Source: Parapristionchus giblindavisi (taxonomy: Eukaryota > Nematoda > Chromadorea > Rhabditida > Diplogasteridae). From it: a stretch of 64,000 nucleotides of DNA. Positions within the stretch are counted from its first letter, which is position 1; each line of letters starts with the position of its first letter. The notes under the pieces were generated by a model. The model saw only the letters and a list, made by a program, of their open reading frames with translations, was not told the DNA's origin and did no database searches. A program made the position numbers and the translations under genes. Positions 32,211-45,513 of this stretch are shown piece after piece. Where the stretch lies: assembly GCA_943737045.1 (NCBI GenBank), contig CALSFV010000314.1, positions 179,001 to 243,000 on the forward strand. Direction: 5' to 3'.

Positions 32211-34180
32211 TTAGAAGGCATGTTAAACGATCTACTTATACTCAGACACTCCCGTACTTACATACCGATGCATGGCTCCGCCCCTTTCTGATAAACCCTA
32301 TTTATATAGTGATTCTGACTCCGCCCATTTAACCGCGCGGGCTTAGACACCGATTACAATCATTGCAACACCCCAAATATCTTTATTATTTCTGAAAATA
32401 GTATAAAGCAGGCGCCTCAGCAGCAGTCTGGAGCCGCTCACACCTTCACCATCCCATTGAGTAGTTCATGAGCGAAGATGACGACGACCTTCCGACCATC
32501 TTCATCAGCCACGACATCGAAGAATCGAAATGAAGAACCACAAATTACCAAATTGATTTTTTCCCTATCATATACCAATTTGTGTTGAAAAGCTGCGAAA
32601 GGACAACTCTCCACGGTTTACAATATCAAAAAAAGATGTGAGCTTGATTTTGATTTTTATTCAACTTTTGAACATCACACAAGACAAGAAATGAGGGCAC
32701 TTCATCCTTTAACGACTTCGTCCACTCAGTTTAATGATTTAAATAAATGAGAGTTGGATAGATTTTAAGATAGATGCCGTTATCGGAAGAAGCGCCGAAA
32801 CGATAGAAATACGGTATCAAAAGCCGTGAAAATGAAAAAGTGGAGAGAGTATGCAAAACGAGGAATGTTCTCTGTTTTTCTATTCTTTTCATGACTTTTG
32901 AACAAAGCATAAGATTACTCGTACCTCCAAGAGCGATCGTGGATGGTCTAACGCAGTTTCCAATGATGTCCATGATTCTTGGCCAACGTCACATCAGTCG
33001 ATGAAGGCGTTTGTGGTCCAGTTAGTTCATTTATGCGACCCTTCACGATAGACCTTCGAGCTCTGAAAAGGATTTGACATTATCCAAAGTAACACTTCAG
33101 TGACCATTATGCACTCATTAGGACAACAAAGTAATAAAAAAACGAGAGTTTCAAGAGTGGAGAGCTGCAAATTAAGAATATAAAATAAGATAAAAAAGAA
33201 TAAGAATGTGTAATAACAGATCAATGCCTACAAGAGAGGTGGAGAAGAAGAAGAGAGAGAGAGACGATTAGGAAGAGATATCGCTAGAAACGGCGGGAAA
33301 ATCACCGAGAGTGAAGGGTCAATAGGACCGAGGATTGCAAACGAAAGAAGGAGATAGAGGTAGTAGGATAGGGCAAGACCATGGCGAGAGGAAGAATTTA
33401 AGAGAGAAGTAGAGGTGGAGTGATTGAGATATAGAGAGAGAGGGAGAGAGAGAGGGAGAGAGAGGGAGAGAGAGGGAGAGAGAGAGGGAGAGTGAGATAG
33501 AAGTAGAGGTGGAGTGATCGAGATATAGCAAAGGAGAGGGAGGAAAAGGAAAAGGGAGAGGGAGAGGAAAAGGTTAAGTGATTACCAATGAAAATAAAAA
33601 GAAAAGTATATCGAGAAGTAGTTCCAAATGGAGAGATACGCTAATGAATCAAAAATATCAATGCTGAATCATTGACGAGTCCATTGTTTTTCTTTCTCTG
33701 CACTCTCTCGTTTTCCCACAATCTCTCACTCTCTCGTACGTTAGCGCGCTCTCTAAAGCTCGTGAAGATGGCAAAGATCAAAGATCAATTTCAAAAAGGA
33801 AATGAAGAGGGGTGAGGAGCGGCGAAAGGACCGAAGACTGCAAACGAAATGAATGAGAATGGTGAAATGTGTTATAGATATTCATATGCAAGACTAGACA
33901 ACAACAACGAACTTACATGCAAATATGATAAAGTCAAAATATCAATGAATGAAATAATGTTTGAATGAAGGAAAGGGAAAGGAAGAGGGACATAGGAGAC
34001 ATAGTAGAAAACATTGGGTAATCGATGGATAAGTCTGGGAATCACCAAAACACTATTGATGGTAGGTCATTGACGAGGGCATTGGTTTCTTTCTCTGCAC
34101 TCTCTCACTGACCAAAACTCTCTCACTCTGTCTGTACTCTCTCACATTTGCACACTCTCTGCTATGATCTCAAAGAACTA

Positions 34181-34384
34181 TCACATAATCTCGTCGTAGG
34201 CAGGGAAGGAATAGTTGTCATCTTCACGTGAACATGAATTAAGATCGATGACTCTAGGAACAGGATAGATCATTCCTTTCAATTCTTCCAGAACATCAAG
34301 ATCGAGCGCGTGCTCCTCCGTATATAAGACACCATCATAGCTCTCATAGTCATTTATCGTCTTTTCCCCTCTGCTAGTCTTCAT
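34181..34384 (-). pseudogene. Fragment of the X-unit ORF
   Basis: Reads KTSRGEKTINDYESYDGV and RVIDLNSCSRED, in common with the 102-codon frames at 40603 and 47476. It is shorter at both ends. Family unknown. Confidence 0.4.
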
Positions 34385-35053
34385 CTTTCATCCGCTCTAC
34401 TACAACTCCGATGACCATCTAGAGGCCTGTCAACTTCCGGAGTAGTCTGTGCTCATCTGCACTCGGATTTGAACATTTATCTACTGATACACCTGTTTCT
34501 TCACTGAGGTACTGTATACCACCCAATAATTACCGTATCGGTCAACTTTCTGTTAATGTGTTTTCCCTCATGCCATATCTTGCCGCATCCATTGACTTTC
34601 TATAGTTGCACCCTCCCGTGCGGTAGTGTTAGGCTGGGTATAACAACATGAATAGTTTTGTTAGATGACTAGTTATAGTTCGTTAGTTAGTTCTACTTCT
34701 CGGTATTTAGTTAGTTTGTTTGTCTTACAGTACCCTAACCCGGTATCACCGTTCATGGGGTACTCCCGGTAGCGAGCAATATATAAGGCTCACCGGGTTT
34801 ACCTCAAGTACGGCTGGGTATGGAGTCGTGTTTATATTAGTGTAGTATATTATTTAGTATTTCGTATTTTTTTCCTTGAGTATCATTTATCTCTTTACCT
34901 CTACCGTAGACATCTTTCTTACTGTATCGTTTTTCTTTTACTGTATCTTGCGTTCCCTCGTCTATAATATTCTATCCATATACAGGTCGACTCAATGTTT
35001 CGTCGTCGCCAATAACGATCATCATCGTCAACTACTCTAACGGGCTACTCTAA

Positions 35054-35958
35054 CAAGGGAAGCACCAGTTGCGACGGAGACGATTCTGAAAGCGACCCAT
35101 ATGGGTCGTTAGGGTAGAGGGGGAGACCGCCAAAACTGTTTTCAAAAGTTGCCAAACTGTTCTGGTAATCGATATTTTCAATCAATATTTTCAACGCATG
35201 AGCGGATAAAATGCCATTACTCTGTGTTCAATGAAGCTGCAGGTTTCAAACTTGGCAGGGACAATACCCCATGAGTGATACAAAACCTGGTCTAGTATGA
35301 GCCCGATCAGTTGAATTCTGGGAAATTTAAAAAATTTATTTTTTCTTATTTTGAGAGGTACAGGCAGTACCTTCTCAGGTTAATTTCGATTCAATTTAAA
35401 AGCCAGAAGATGTCTTCTATATATAGTAGACGACAATATACTAGAGTTTCATGAAATTTCGTGTTTTTCGAGAAAAGTTATAATTGAAGAAAGATGGTAG
35501 AAACCAGTTTCACGATTTTTTCGAAATTGTCTGAATTTGTCCGATTAGGCTAAGACTTTGCCACGACAATTATCATGAAGACAAAAGATGATCTCTATAA
35601 TAGAATCCCTATAATGGCTCTTTTAGTCCCACAGCAAATCATTTTACTTTTTTAGACTTTCTGCGAAAATCGTGTATGTTCAAAATTGCTCAAAATTCAA
35701 CCGATCGGGCTCATTCTCTACCATGTTTTGGAAAACTCGTGGGCTATTACCTCTGCCAAGTTTGGAATCTGCAGCTTCATTGAACAAAGAGTTATGGTAT
35801 TTTAGCGGCGCATATTTTGAAAAATATTGATTGAAAATATCGATTACCAGAACAGTTTGGCAACTTTTGTAAACAGTTTTGGCGGTCTCCCCCTCAACCT
35901 TAACGACCCATATGGGTCGCTTTCAGAATCGTCTCCGTCGCAACTGGTGCTTCCCTTG
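35054..35958. mobile_element. 0.9-kb hairpin element (family D)
   Basis: Ends CAAGGGAAGCACCAGTTGCG and its exact complement; pairing continues inward for about 270 bp per arm, around a loop of about 360 bp. The centre of each arm contains CGACCCATATGGGTCG, itself a palindrome. A related right half sits at about 58312-58410. Confidence 0.8.
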
Positions 35959-36087
35959 TGAGCTACTCTGACGGGCTACCCTGAGCGCGACATTGAGGTA
36001 TGAAGGGGTTACGGTAGTGCCAAGACGCGCTGGTAGCACTGGGTGGATTACGGTATCTTGGTACTGTTATCAAAAATCGATACACAG

Positions 36088-37015
36088 GTTCTTGACCGTA
36101 TCACCTTCGACGATGGACTTGACAACTTCCGCAAGACGCCACTCGAACTGCGCGAGATTCTTGCTGCCAAGAACGCTGATGCGGTCTTTGTCTTCCAGGT
36201 ATACGGTAGTTCACGAGCATCGATAACTATCGATAACTGACTTTCTGTTTCCAGCTCCGCAACCCAATTCACAATGTCGCGCGCTGCTGATGCGGGAGAC
36301 GCGCGAGAAGCTGCTCGAGACGTACCGTAACCCGATCCTGCTGCTGCATCCTCTCGGTGGATGGACCAAGGTACGGTATGCCGACGCTATGATAGATTTC
36401 GGGCCATATCTCATCAACTATGGTTCTTTGGCAGGACCATGGGGCTTTATTTTAACATTTTTGGCCAACACTGTGGGAAAATGACAGAAACAAGGCAATA
36501 TATTCGGGGCACGAGTAACTTTTTTTTCGAAAATTTGTTTGGGTACCAGTGTTTGGGACATTTTTGTTCTTCCTCTCGGTGGTGCTGCTCATACACTGTG
36601 TGTGGAATATACTCTACCTATTCCAGGACGACGACGTTCCTCTCGTATGCGTCAGCACCAAGCGGTCATCAAGGACGGTCTGCTGGGCGAGGATTGGACG
36701 GTAAGCCCCGCCCCCATTATTGGGAATACCCGCACGGGGTTAACCATTTGAACCCCCGTCGCCCATGATGTACGCCGGTCCGACGGAGGTTCAGTGGCAC
36801 GCGAGAGCGCGATTGGCTGCCGGCGTCCACACCTACATTGTCGGAAGGTACGGTGGATTGATTGATCTTTGATCTCTCAAGTGCTTCTCTAGGTTAAAAA
36901 AAAACAGATAGATATGATATAACATTAATTGGTTCATTTCAGAGATCCTGCCGGTATTGCTGATACGGCAAGCGAGAGCGGCGACGCGCTCTACAAAGTG
37001 ACCCACGGAGTCAAG
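36088..37015 (+). pseudogene. pps-1: PAPS synthetase (ATP-sulfurylase domain) fragment, left
   Basis: Plus-strand exons 36088-36198, 36255-36370, 36627-36700, about 36758-36847 and 36943-37015 encode [20 protein letters not shown], then [44 protein letters not shown] and RDPAGIADTASESGD. This is the sulfurylase domain of a bifunctional enzyme making the sulfate donor PAPS. It is dead: the second exon is 116 nt instead of 117, and the missing base lies in the catalytic HNGH site; the third exon shifts frame after DDDVPL. The N-terminal kinase and the last exons are absent. The large palindrome begins in the next intron, and the 5' side abuts hairpin element D. Confidence 0.9.
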
Positions 37016-40000
37016 GTGATTACGGTAGTTTTGGGCGCTTATTGATTGCGCTAACTACGCGTTACCTGGATTTGTTGGGTTACTGTGACTTTTTAACGGT
37101 TGGCGGGCGGGGATGACTTCACTGAAAAAAATTCAAAATTTTAAAAATATTAATTTTGATAAAATAAAGATGCTAATTGGTTTTAATAATTCCCTTGGCA
37201 CAGATTTCGTATGAAAAAGTCGTAATATATACGAAAGTAAGCCAGAAATTAATTTTGTTGATCAAGCTGTATGATGCTCAAATCTTATGATAACATTATA
37301 ATGGACAATAATAAATTAACTACACCACCTGAGAAAAAATTAGAATGGCTAATTAAGCCAGGGAAATATATAAAAGCTAGGGAAATACATAAACGTGCAT
37401 CTAAGATCGCTCTTTTTTGCAAAAAATACTTATTTTTGCGATGTTTTCAATTGGCGCTTAATAGCATTATGATCATGATAGATTCTATAACTACAGTAAT
37501 CCTTATCTCTTTCAGATCTCAGCGACGGTATACTTATAATTTCTAATATTACGGTTAGTTGTTCAATCTGTATTATTGTTTTAGACCATTAACTTTATAC
37601 CATTTTGACTACACGTATTGAACTGCATAAAATGTTTTATTAAAATGCATAAAATGCCAAAAAGTATCAAAAAAGTGCGTACTTTGGGATACTTTAGTAT
37701 TAAACCTAACTGTATTCCTCATAGTATCTCTAAGGTATGCAACAAAATTTTATTTTGTTGTATTTAGTTATTTTTATTTATCTTATTCGAATATTTTGTT
37801 CAAGCACAAAATATTCGAATGCAAATACATTACTTGGATTAATGTTGACGTATTTTCACTTTTTGTAGTTTTGTATGGATATCCTTACAGTTTTAGCATA
37901 ATACAGTAATCATCTGTTACGGTCTCTGTCCTTCCATGAACAAACATTAAAATGTATTGAGAAAAAAACTCTACTACGAAAAGCTGCATGTAATATGTTT
38001 ATGGTAATTTTGGAATTAAATTTAGTTTGTACTTATAACTACTAATATAGTGATTCTGACTCCGCCCATTTAACTTCGCGGGCTTGGACACCTCTTGCAA
38101 AGAACACTCCCCAAATTCTTTATTCATTTCGGAAAGCATTATGCGAGTGAAGTCTTCCAGGAGACGTTCGACGCACACAACGTTGTCATTCTGAAGTCCG
38201 TCGAGCAGATTCGCCTTCTCTCGACTTAGATCAAAGATCAAAGATTTCGTCATCGATGAAACGACCAATGTAGTGAAAATTATCATTGATAGCCGTAAAA
38301 TAAACTTCACCTGGATCGAATCGTAATAGTCTTCAATCCAGTGGGGCGAGGACGACGCTGTTGCCTCCAGAACTAGTCAGAGTAGAGTCAAAGTCAGAGT
38401 AGCTCATCAACCACGATGACGACCATCGTTGGCCTTGATCGAGCGTGACGAACAAACGATGAGTCAGCCTGAAATAGGAGAGAATATCATAGATTCAAAG
38501 ATTTTACAGAAGTGAACTTTGAACTTTGATCTTTGAACTAAGTTTCCGTTTCGTGAAAACTTTCAAATGAATTTCGTACGTTGAACTTTGAAATCAGTTT
38601 CGTCGTGAAAGCTTTCATGAACGCTGGCAAACCTCAAAGTCTACGAACGTGACGCCACTAGAGCAGACAGAGAGGATTTTCGGAAGAGTCCAACAATACT
38701 CAGTGGTGACGTCATGTTTGTCGACAAAGATTCATTGATACCTGTGCAGCAATAGACGTTGATCCATTGGAGATTGAAGTCGCCCTTCTTCGGCCATCAT
38801 ATCGGAATACAGAAGTCCATGAAAAAACATTTAAAGATCACACGAATAAGAGAAGAGAAAGGTAAGTAGTAAAGATCAAAGATCAGCTTTCTCTCAATCG
38901 ATTTCATGTACTAGGTGTATCCCTCGTAATCAGGGATCATTACTGTTGATTATCAAATTCACTCTGACAATTAGATCACTAAGGATGATAGGTGATGACG
39001 GAGCCGTTCTAATTGATAATGTTTATCAACCTGTATCTATCTCTCTATCTTCATCTCCATCCACAAATATCGATTGATCTTGCCAATTTGTATGCATTGT
39101 CTCTTGTAGCCATGGGCAAATCAATACGGAAAATCGATTGATCTACCTACAACATATCCATGGTACCATACTCAGTGTGAACTTGCTAATTGCCATTCGG
39201 ATTAGAGAGGATTATGGTAAGTGAACGACGGGCTACAGTAAGAAAGACGTCTACGGCAGAGGTTAGGGGAGCTAATAGACGATACTGATAATATGCTACA
39301 CTATCCACGCATACCCAGCCGTACATGGAGTAAACCCGGTGAGCCATTTAAATTGCTCGCTACCGGGAGAACCCCACGAACGGACATTCCGGGCTGCGGA
39401 GCCGTAAGAGAGAGGGCAAGAACCGCGACACGACACGATGGGGACATGGCACGAACGACAAAACCTTGACGCATTCATAAACTAACCAACCAACTAACTA
39501 GCTAACTAGCTAGCTAACTAACGAGAATTAGAACTAATCAATATACGGAAAATCGATCGCGAATAATAGTGATCTATCAAAAAGCCACATCAATATACCT
39601 TCCCTGAGCGTACGGAAAGATGGATACGGTAAGAACGACATACGATAAGAGTAGTGCACTATATGGTATACGGTATACTGTAGGGTAACACAAGGAGAAG
39701 GAAAGAGAAGACAAGGTTACATGTCACAATGCGAACAACTCTAGGCGGTAGATACCGTAAGACACTACAGTAAGACAGCGGATGCGCAAGATAGAAGATA
39801 TGGAGCAAGCACAGCAACAGAAAGATCGATACAACAATTGTGGGATGGGATATGGTACCTCACAGAAACCTCCTAGGCTCGATGAACGACGACACCTCCT
39901 GTAGATGAGAGTCCGGCAGTTGAGAGACATAGAGGATATTCATCGTAGTTGGGGACAGAGGGCCGGTGGGGAGAGACGATAAATGACCATCAGAGTGATC

Positions 40001-40392
40001 ATGTATATGCGCATTCCCAAGGAGAGCGGACACTCGCTTACGCGATCGATTTTGATGTTCTGGAAAGAATGAAGGGAGAGATCTGTTCCTAGAGTCGCCC
40101 AAATGAATGCACGTGCACTCATGGAGATATCGAACAAGATGGAGTCGAGTCTAGTGATCTACTGTCTAGGTTCGAGTATTGATTGACTGATTGATCGATT
40201 GTGGTTCTTTCTACTCTGTTCTCTCTCACTTTCCTTTGCTCTCTCGTTCTCTTCTCTTATAATCTCAGAACTTGGCCGTTTTGGAACGAAAAAGTAAGGA
40301 CTATAGGGGACTGATTTGTTAATGCGGTTGTGCACAAGATGCAATCAATATGAATGGAATTTTCTACGCACTTATCTACACTTTGAAAATTT

Positions 40393-40480
40393 TTAAAGAC
40401 ATGCCCAAGGTAATTTTACTCTCCAATCTGGCAATGCATTTTCGCAAACAAAGAAAGCGACAGAGGGCTGCAACTACATT
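40393..40480. mobile_element. Family A MITE, right end truncated, in element X2
   Basis: TTTTAAAGACATGCCCAAGG and the stem word CAATCTGGCAATGC, then the match is lost. The mirrored copy is at about 47925-47997. Confidence 0.55.
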
Positions 40481-40602
40481 AAGTCAAGGAATGCGGCAAG
40501 ATATGACATGAGGGAAAACACATTAACAGAAAGTTGACCGATACGGTAATTGTAGGGTGGGATACAGTACCTCAGTGAAGAAGACGGTGTATCCGTGGAT
40601 AA

Positions 40603-40911
40603 ATGACGAATCCGAGTGCAGATGAGCGCAGACTACTGCGGGAGTTGACTGGCCTCGAGATGGTCATCGGAGTTGTAGTAGAACGGATGAAAGATAAGAC
40701 GAGCAGAGGGGAAAAGACGATAAATGACAATGAGAGCTATGATGGTGTCTTATATACGGAGGAGCACGCGCTCGATCTTGTTGTTCTGGAAGGATTGAAA
40801 GGAATGATCTATCCTATTCCTAGAGTCATCGATCTTAATTCATGTTCACGTGAAGATCATGTACTAATATTCCTTCCCTGGCTACGACGAGATTATGTGA
40901 TCGTTCTTTGA
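40603..40911 (+). CDS. X-unit ORF, 102 aa, unknown
   Basis: Reads MTNPSADERRLLRELTGLEM, then KTSRGEKTINDNESYDGV and RVIDLNSCSREDH. The mirror arm (47476-47784 minus) differs at only a few residues and keeps the frame. Diverged relatives exist as DNA at about 39850-40270 and 57000-57250. No domain recognised; coding status is unproven because the arms may simply be recently duplicated. Confidence 0.35.
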   Translation: MTNPSADERRLLRELTGLEMVIGVVVERMKDKTSRGEKTINDNESYDGVLYTEEHALDLVVLEGLKGMIYPIPRVIDLNSCSREDHVLIFLPWLRRDYVIVL

Positions 40912-42837
40912 GATCATAGCAGAGAGTGTGCAAATGTGAGAGAGTACAGACAGAGTGAGAGAGTTTTGGTCAGTGAGAGAGTGCAGAGAAAGAAACCAAT
41001 GCCCTCGTCAATGACCTACCATCAATAGTGTTTTGGTGATTCCCAGACATATCCATCGATTACACATGTTTACTGATATGTCTCCCATGTCCCTCTTCCT
41101 TTCCCTTTCCTTCATTCAAACCCTATTTCATTCATTGATATTTTAACTTTATCATATTTGCATGTAATTTCGTTGTTGTTGTGTAGTCTTGCATATATCT
41201 ATCTATAACACATTTCATCATTCTCGTTCATTTCGTTTACAGTCTTCGGTTCTTTCGCCGCTCCTCACCACCTATTCGTTCCCTTTTTGAAATTGATCTT
41301 TGATCTTTGTCTTCTTCACGAGCTTTAGAGAGCGTGCTAACGTACGAGAGAGCTGATAGAGTGAGAGATTGTGGGAAGGCGAGAGAGTGCAGAGAAAGAA
41401 AAACGATGGACTCGTCAATGATCTAGAATCGATAATGTTGATTCATTAGCGTATCCCTCCATCTAGAACTACTTCTCGATATACTTTTCCTATTCTTTTC
41501 ATTCGTAATACTTTCCTTTTCCTCTCCCTCTCCCTCTCTACCTCTCTCTCTCCCTCTCTCTCTCTCTTTTTCTCTCTCCCTCTCTCTCACTATCTCTCCC
41601 TCTCTATATCTCAATCACTCCACCTCTACTTCTCTCTTAAATTCTTCCTCTCGCCATGGTCTTGCCCTATCCTACTACCTCTATCTCCTTCCTTCGTTTG
41701 CAATCCTCGGTCCTATTGACCCTTCACTCTCGGTGATTTTCCCGCCGTTTCTAGCGATATATCTTCCTAATCGTCTCTCTCTCTCTTCTTCTTCTCCACC
41801 TCTCTTGTAGGCATTGATCTGTTATTACACATTCTTATTCTTTTTCTCTTATTTTATATTCTTAATTTGTAGCTCTCCACTCTTGAAACTCTCATTTTTT
41901 TCATTACTTTGTTGTCCTAATGAGTGCATAATGGTCACTGAAGTGTTACTTTGGATAATGTCAAATCCTTTTCAGAGCTCGAAGGTCTATCGTGAAGGGT
42001 CGTATAAATGAAGCGTTCACTGAGAGGCCTTTATCGACTGATGTGAAGTTGGCCAAGAATCATGGGCATCATTGAAAACTACGTGAGACCATCTACGATC
42101 GATGTTGGAGGTACGAGCAATCTTATGCTATGTTCAAAAGCCATGAAAAGAAAAGAAAAACAGAGAACGCTCCCCGGTTTGCAAACTCTTTCGCCACTTT
42201 CTTTTCATTTTCACCTCTTTTGAGACAATATTTCTATCGTTTTGGCGCTTCTTCCGATAACGGAATCTATCTTAAAATCTATTCAACACTCACTTCATTT
42301 TCAAATCATTACTGAAACGATGTCGTTTAAGGATGAAGTGCCCTCATTTCTTGTCTTGTGTGATGTTCAAAAGTTGCGAAAAAATAAAAATCGAGCTCAC
42401 ATCTTTTTTTGTTATTGTAAACCGTGGAGAGTTGTCCTTGCGCAGCTTTTGAACACAAATTGGTATATGATAGGGAAAAATTCGTTTAGTCAATTTGGTA
42501 ATTTGTGGTTCTTCATGTCGATTCTTCGTCGTCGTGGCTGATGAAGATGGTCGGAAGGTCGTCGTCATCTTCGCTCATGAACTTCTCAATGGGATGGTGA
42601 AGGTGTGAGCGGCTCCAGACTGCTGCTGAGGCGCCTGCTTTATACTATTTTCAGAAATAATAAAGATATTTGGGGTGCTGCAATGATTGTAATCGGTGTC
42701 TAAGCCCGCGCGGTTAAATGGGCGGAGTCAGAATCACTATATAAATAGGGTTTATCAGAAAGAGGCGGAGCCATGCATCGGTATATAAGTACGGGAGTGT
42801 CTGAGTATATGTAGATCGTTTGACATTCCTTCTAATA

Positions 42838-42960
42838 GGGACCCATGGTCTAGTGGATAAAAGCACGGATAATCCAACCGGACGGTTGGTCGGCAAGAGG
42901 GTTCGATTCCCCAAGAGGATCAGCAAAAGATGAACGCTCTCAACTGGGCCCAATTGTTTT
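42838..42960 (+). repeat. tRNA-derived SINE-like repeat, copy 2
   Basis: GGGACCCATGGTCTAGTGGA (A-box region) and GAGGGTTCGATTCCCC (B-box) on plus. Just upstream (42700-42800) is a TATA-type block with AAATGGGCGGAGTCAGAATC and CTATATAAATAG that recurs near most copies. Confidence 0.7.
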
Positions 42961-44096
42961 TTGCCATCTTTTCCTTTGCGTAGCTCCGCTCTCCCTACGC
43001 TAATGTTTAGTGTGCGGCAGAGGTCCCATAGAATGATCGAGAACTAACTTATTTTCCTCAAAATTGTCATACATATTTAATAATATAGATAATGGTATTG
43101 CTCTTTGTGTTCAGTGCGTTTTCAATAAGTTTCAATATTACATGGATAAATAAAACAAATAAAAAAATCTATAATTGACGATTACGGTAACATTTAAATG
43201 TTACAAAAGGAATAATTAATAAAGATATCGAGAACGAAGCGTTGAATTGAAATTTTAATCTGATATGATTATATTAGTCATACATCCAAATATTTGATAG
43301 TAATCGTGAACTAACTTATTTTCCTCAAAATTGCCATACATATTTTAAAATATAAATATTGTTCTCCTTGTTCTTTGCTTTGCTTCTCTGCTCTTTTTTG
43401 TTGCTTTCAATAACATTCTGTTACTTGAACAAATATTACTTGAACAAATAAAACAAACCAATAGACCAATAGCAGATGATTACAGTAGAATGATAAAGCT
43501 ATCAAAATAATGCAGATGCTTGTTTTTAAAGTAAAGGAACTGCAGTTCACCATTTGTTCATGTCTTTTCTTGAAATATTTTGAACCATGCACATTGTACA
43601 CAAAATATAATGACTAATTTAATTTATAGATATTATATTGTGAATCATTGATATAAAAAATAATGATGTCAATAAAATTACTAGAGTCATATAGAGCCTT
43701 TATTTTATCAAAATAATCATATTTTTAATTTTTATTTTGTTCAGTGAAGTTATCCCCACCCGCCAAACAATATAATAGTCATTTCTGCCGACATAGATTA
43801 AATGTGTCCTAACTTATAAGATATATCATCCAAATACCACTATCTATATTATTAAATATGATTGGCAATTTTGAGGAAATGAAGTTAGTTCACGATCATT
43901 CTATGGGACCTCTGCCGCACACTACACATAGCGTAGGGAGAGCGGAGTTACGCCACGGTAAAAATGGCAAAAACAATTAGGCCCAGTTGAGAGCGTTCAT
44001 CTTTTGCAGATCCTCATGGGGGATCGAACCCTCTTGGAGACCAACCGGCCGGTTTGATTGCCCGTGCTCTTATCCACTAGACCATGGGTCCCTATA

Positions 44097-45513
44097 TCAC
44101 GCTATCTTAGAAAATCGACATATGTGAGGTATCGATGAAAAATGAATTTTCCTGTTTTATGTGTGATAATTACAGGCTCCATGAGTGAAGTACGCTGGTA
44201 CTTGGAAATTGCTTCCAATTGAAAATTCGCTTCAGGGGGTGACCACACAACGGTTTGGCGCCTTTTCCTAAAAAGTTTATTTCGAATCCAATCGATGCGG
44301 GAGTGGGCGCAATGCACTCCTTGGATAATTCTAAGAAACTATTGTCTAGGTGAGTTTTTCGATCAACGGTCAACGAAGGCTGGAATTGGGAATTTTCGAA
44401 AAAAATTTCACATTTAATTAATTTTCACTATTTCACTATAACACGCCTACAACTTTTTATTTGCTCAATCGCTTCTGCATATCATAACACATCTTCAGTT
44501 TGAAAATCATAATTTTTTAAAAATACGTATAATACGAAAAAATCGTTTTTATAACGAAAATCGTAATTATGGTGTGCACCTACAGTAATCCATAATCGGT
44601 GAATTTGGAAAGTTAGTAGTTTTAAGCATATTTCACCGCTGTTCTTGACATGACTGAGGTATACGACTACTCCACGTCTTCGGAGTGCACCTGCACGGTT
44701 CAGTGCTGGTCAATATTTTATGATATTTTGGTTTTTCATCAATAACTTTCTTCAAAGTCAACCGTTCCTCTTCATTTTTTAGTATGTTTGTATAGATTAT
44801 ACTATGGTATAGCGATCCAATTTTTATCGATTATGGATAACAAACAACGAAATAGTGATCAATTTACGAAAAATGTCAATTTTCAGCGAAATCAGCACCT
44901 GGGAATAGGTGCACTCCGAAGACGAGGAGTAGTCGTATACCTCAGTCATGTCAAGAACAGCGGTGAAATATGCTTAAAACTACTAAATTTCCAAATTAAC
45001 CAATTATGGATTACTGTAGGTGCACACCATAATTACGATTTTCGTTATAAAAACGATTTTTTCGTATTATACGTATTTTTAAAAAATTATGATTTTCAAA
45101 CTGAAGATGTGTTATGATATGCAGAAGCGATTGAGCAAATAAAAAGTTGTAGGCTTGTTATAGTGAAATAGTGAAAATTAATTAAATGTGAAATTTTTTT
45201 CGAAAATTCCCAATTCCAGCCTTCGTTGACCGTTGATCGGAAAACTCACCTAGACAATAGTTTCTTAGAATTACACAAGGAGTGCATTGCGCCCACTCCC
45301 GCATCGATTGGATTCGAAATAAACTTTTTAGGAAAAGGCGCCAAACCGTTGTGTGGTCACCCCCTGAAGCGAATTTTCAATTAGAAAGAATTTCCAAGTA
45401 CCAGTGTACTTCACTCATGTAGCCTGTAATTATCACACATAAAACAGAAAAATTCATTTTTCATCGATACCAAAAAATATCCCAGTTGTTGAATTCTCTC
45501 AGATAGTGTTTTC
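44097..45513. mobile_element. Fold-back element C, copy 2, inserted in a SINE-like repeat
   Basis: Interrupts the SINE-like repeat between GGGTCCCTATA and TATAAGAATAAATG. The arms carry the same ORF family as at 13.4-14.8 kb: the left arm is open (44170-44373 minus), while the right arm has an internal TAG at the place of IFNWK. The loop (about 44700-44930) differs completely from copy 1. Confidence 0.8.

Larger units (their letters stand above)
31270..35050. mobile_element. Partial repeat unit X1 (forward copy of the palindrome unit)
   Basis: Begins near AACTTCACTGAAC and matches, in reverse orientation, the segment 43766 down to about 40500. It then jumps to sequence like 39.3 kb (the CCCGGTAGCGAGCA block at 34.77 kb), so internal parts are deleted. 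It contains a tRNA-like SINE, a TATA-type repeat, a GA microsatellite (33430-33490) and an ORF fragment on minus (34181-34384). No transposase or polymerase domain is visible. Confidence 0.6.
37098..43767. mobile_element. Element X2: 6.7-kb unit bounded by inverted ends (left arm of palindrome)
   Basis: Starts TTGGCGGGCGGGGATGACTT and ends with the near-complement AAGTTATCCCCACCCGCCAA, the same motif inverted, which suggests a transposon. The left end lies inside a PAPS synthetase intron. Its interior is copied in inverted orientation in X3. It contains spliced-looking short frames, the X-unit ORF, a family A MITE, a TC microsatellite (about 41520-41640) and a SINE-like repeat. I find no transposase, integrase or polymerase motif. 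Confidence 0.6.
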
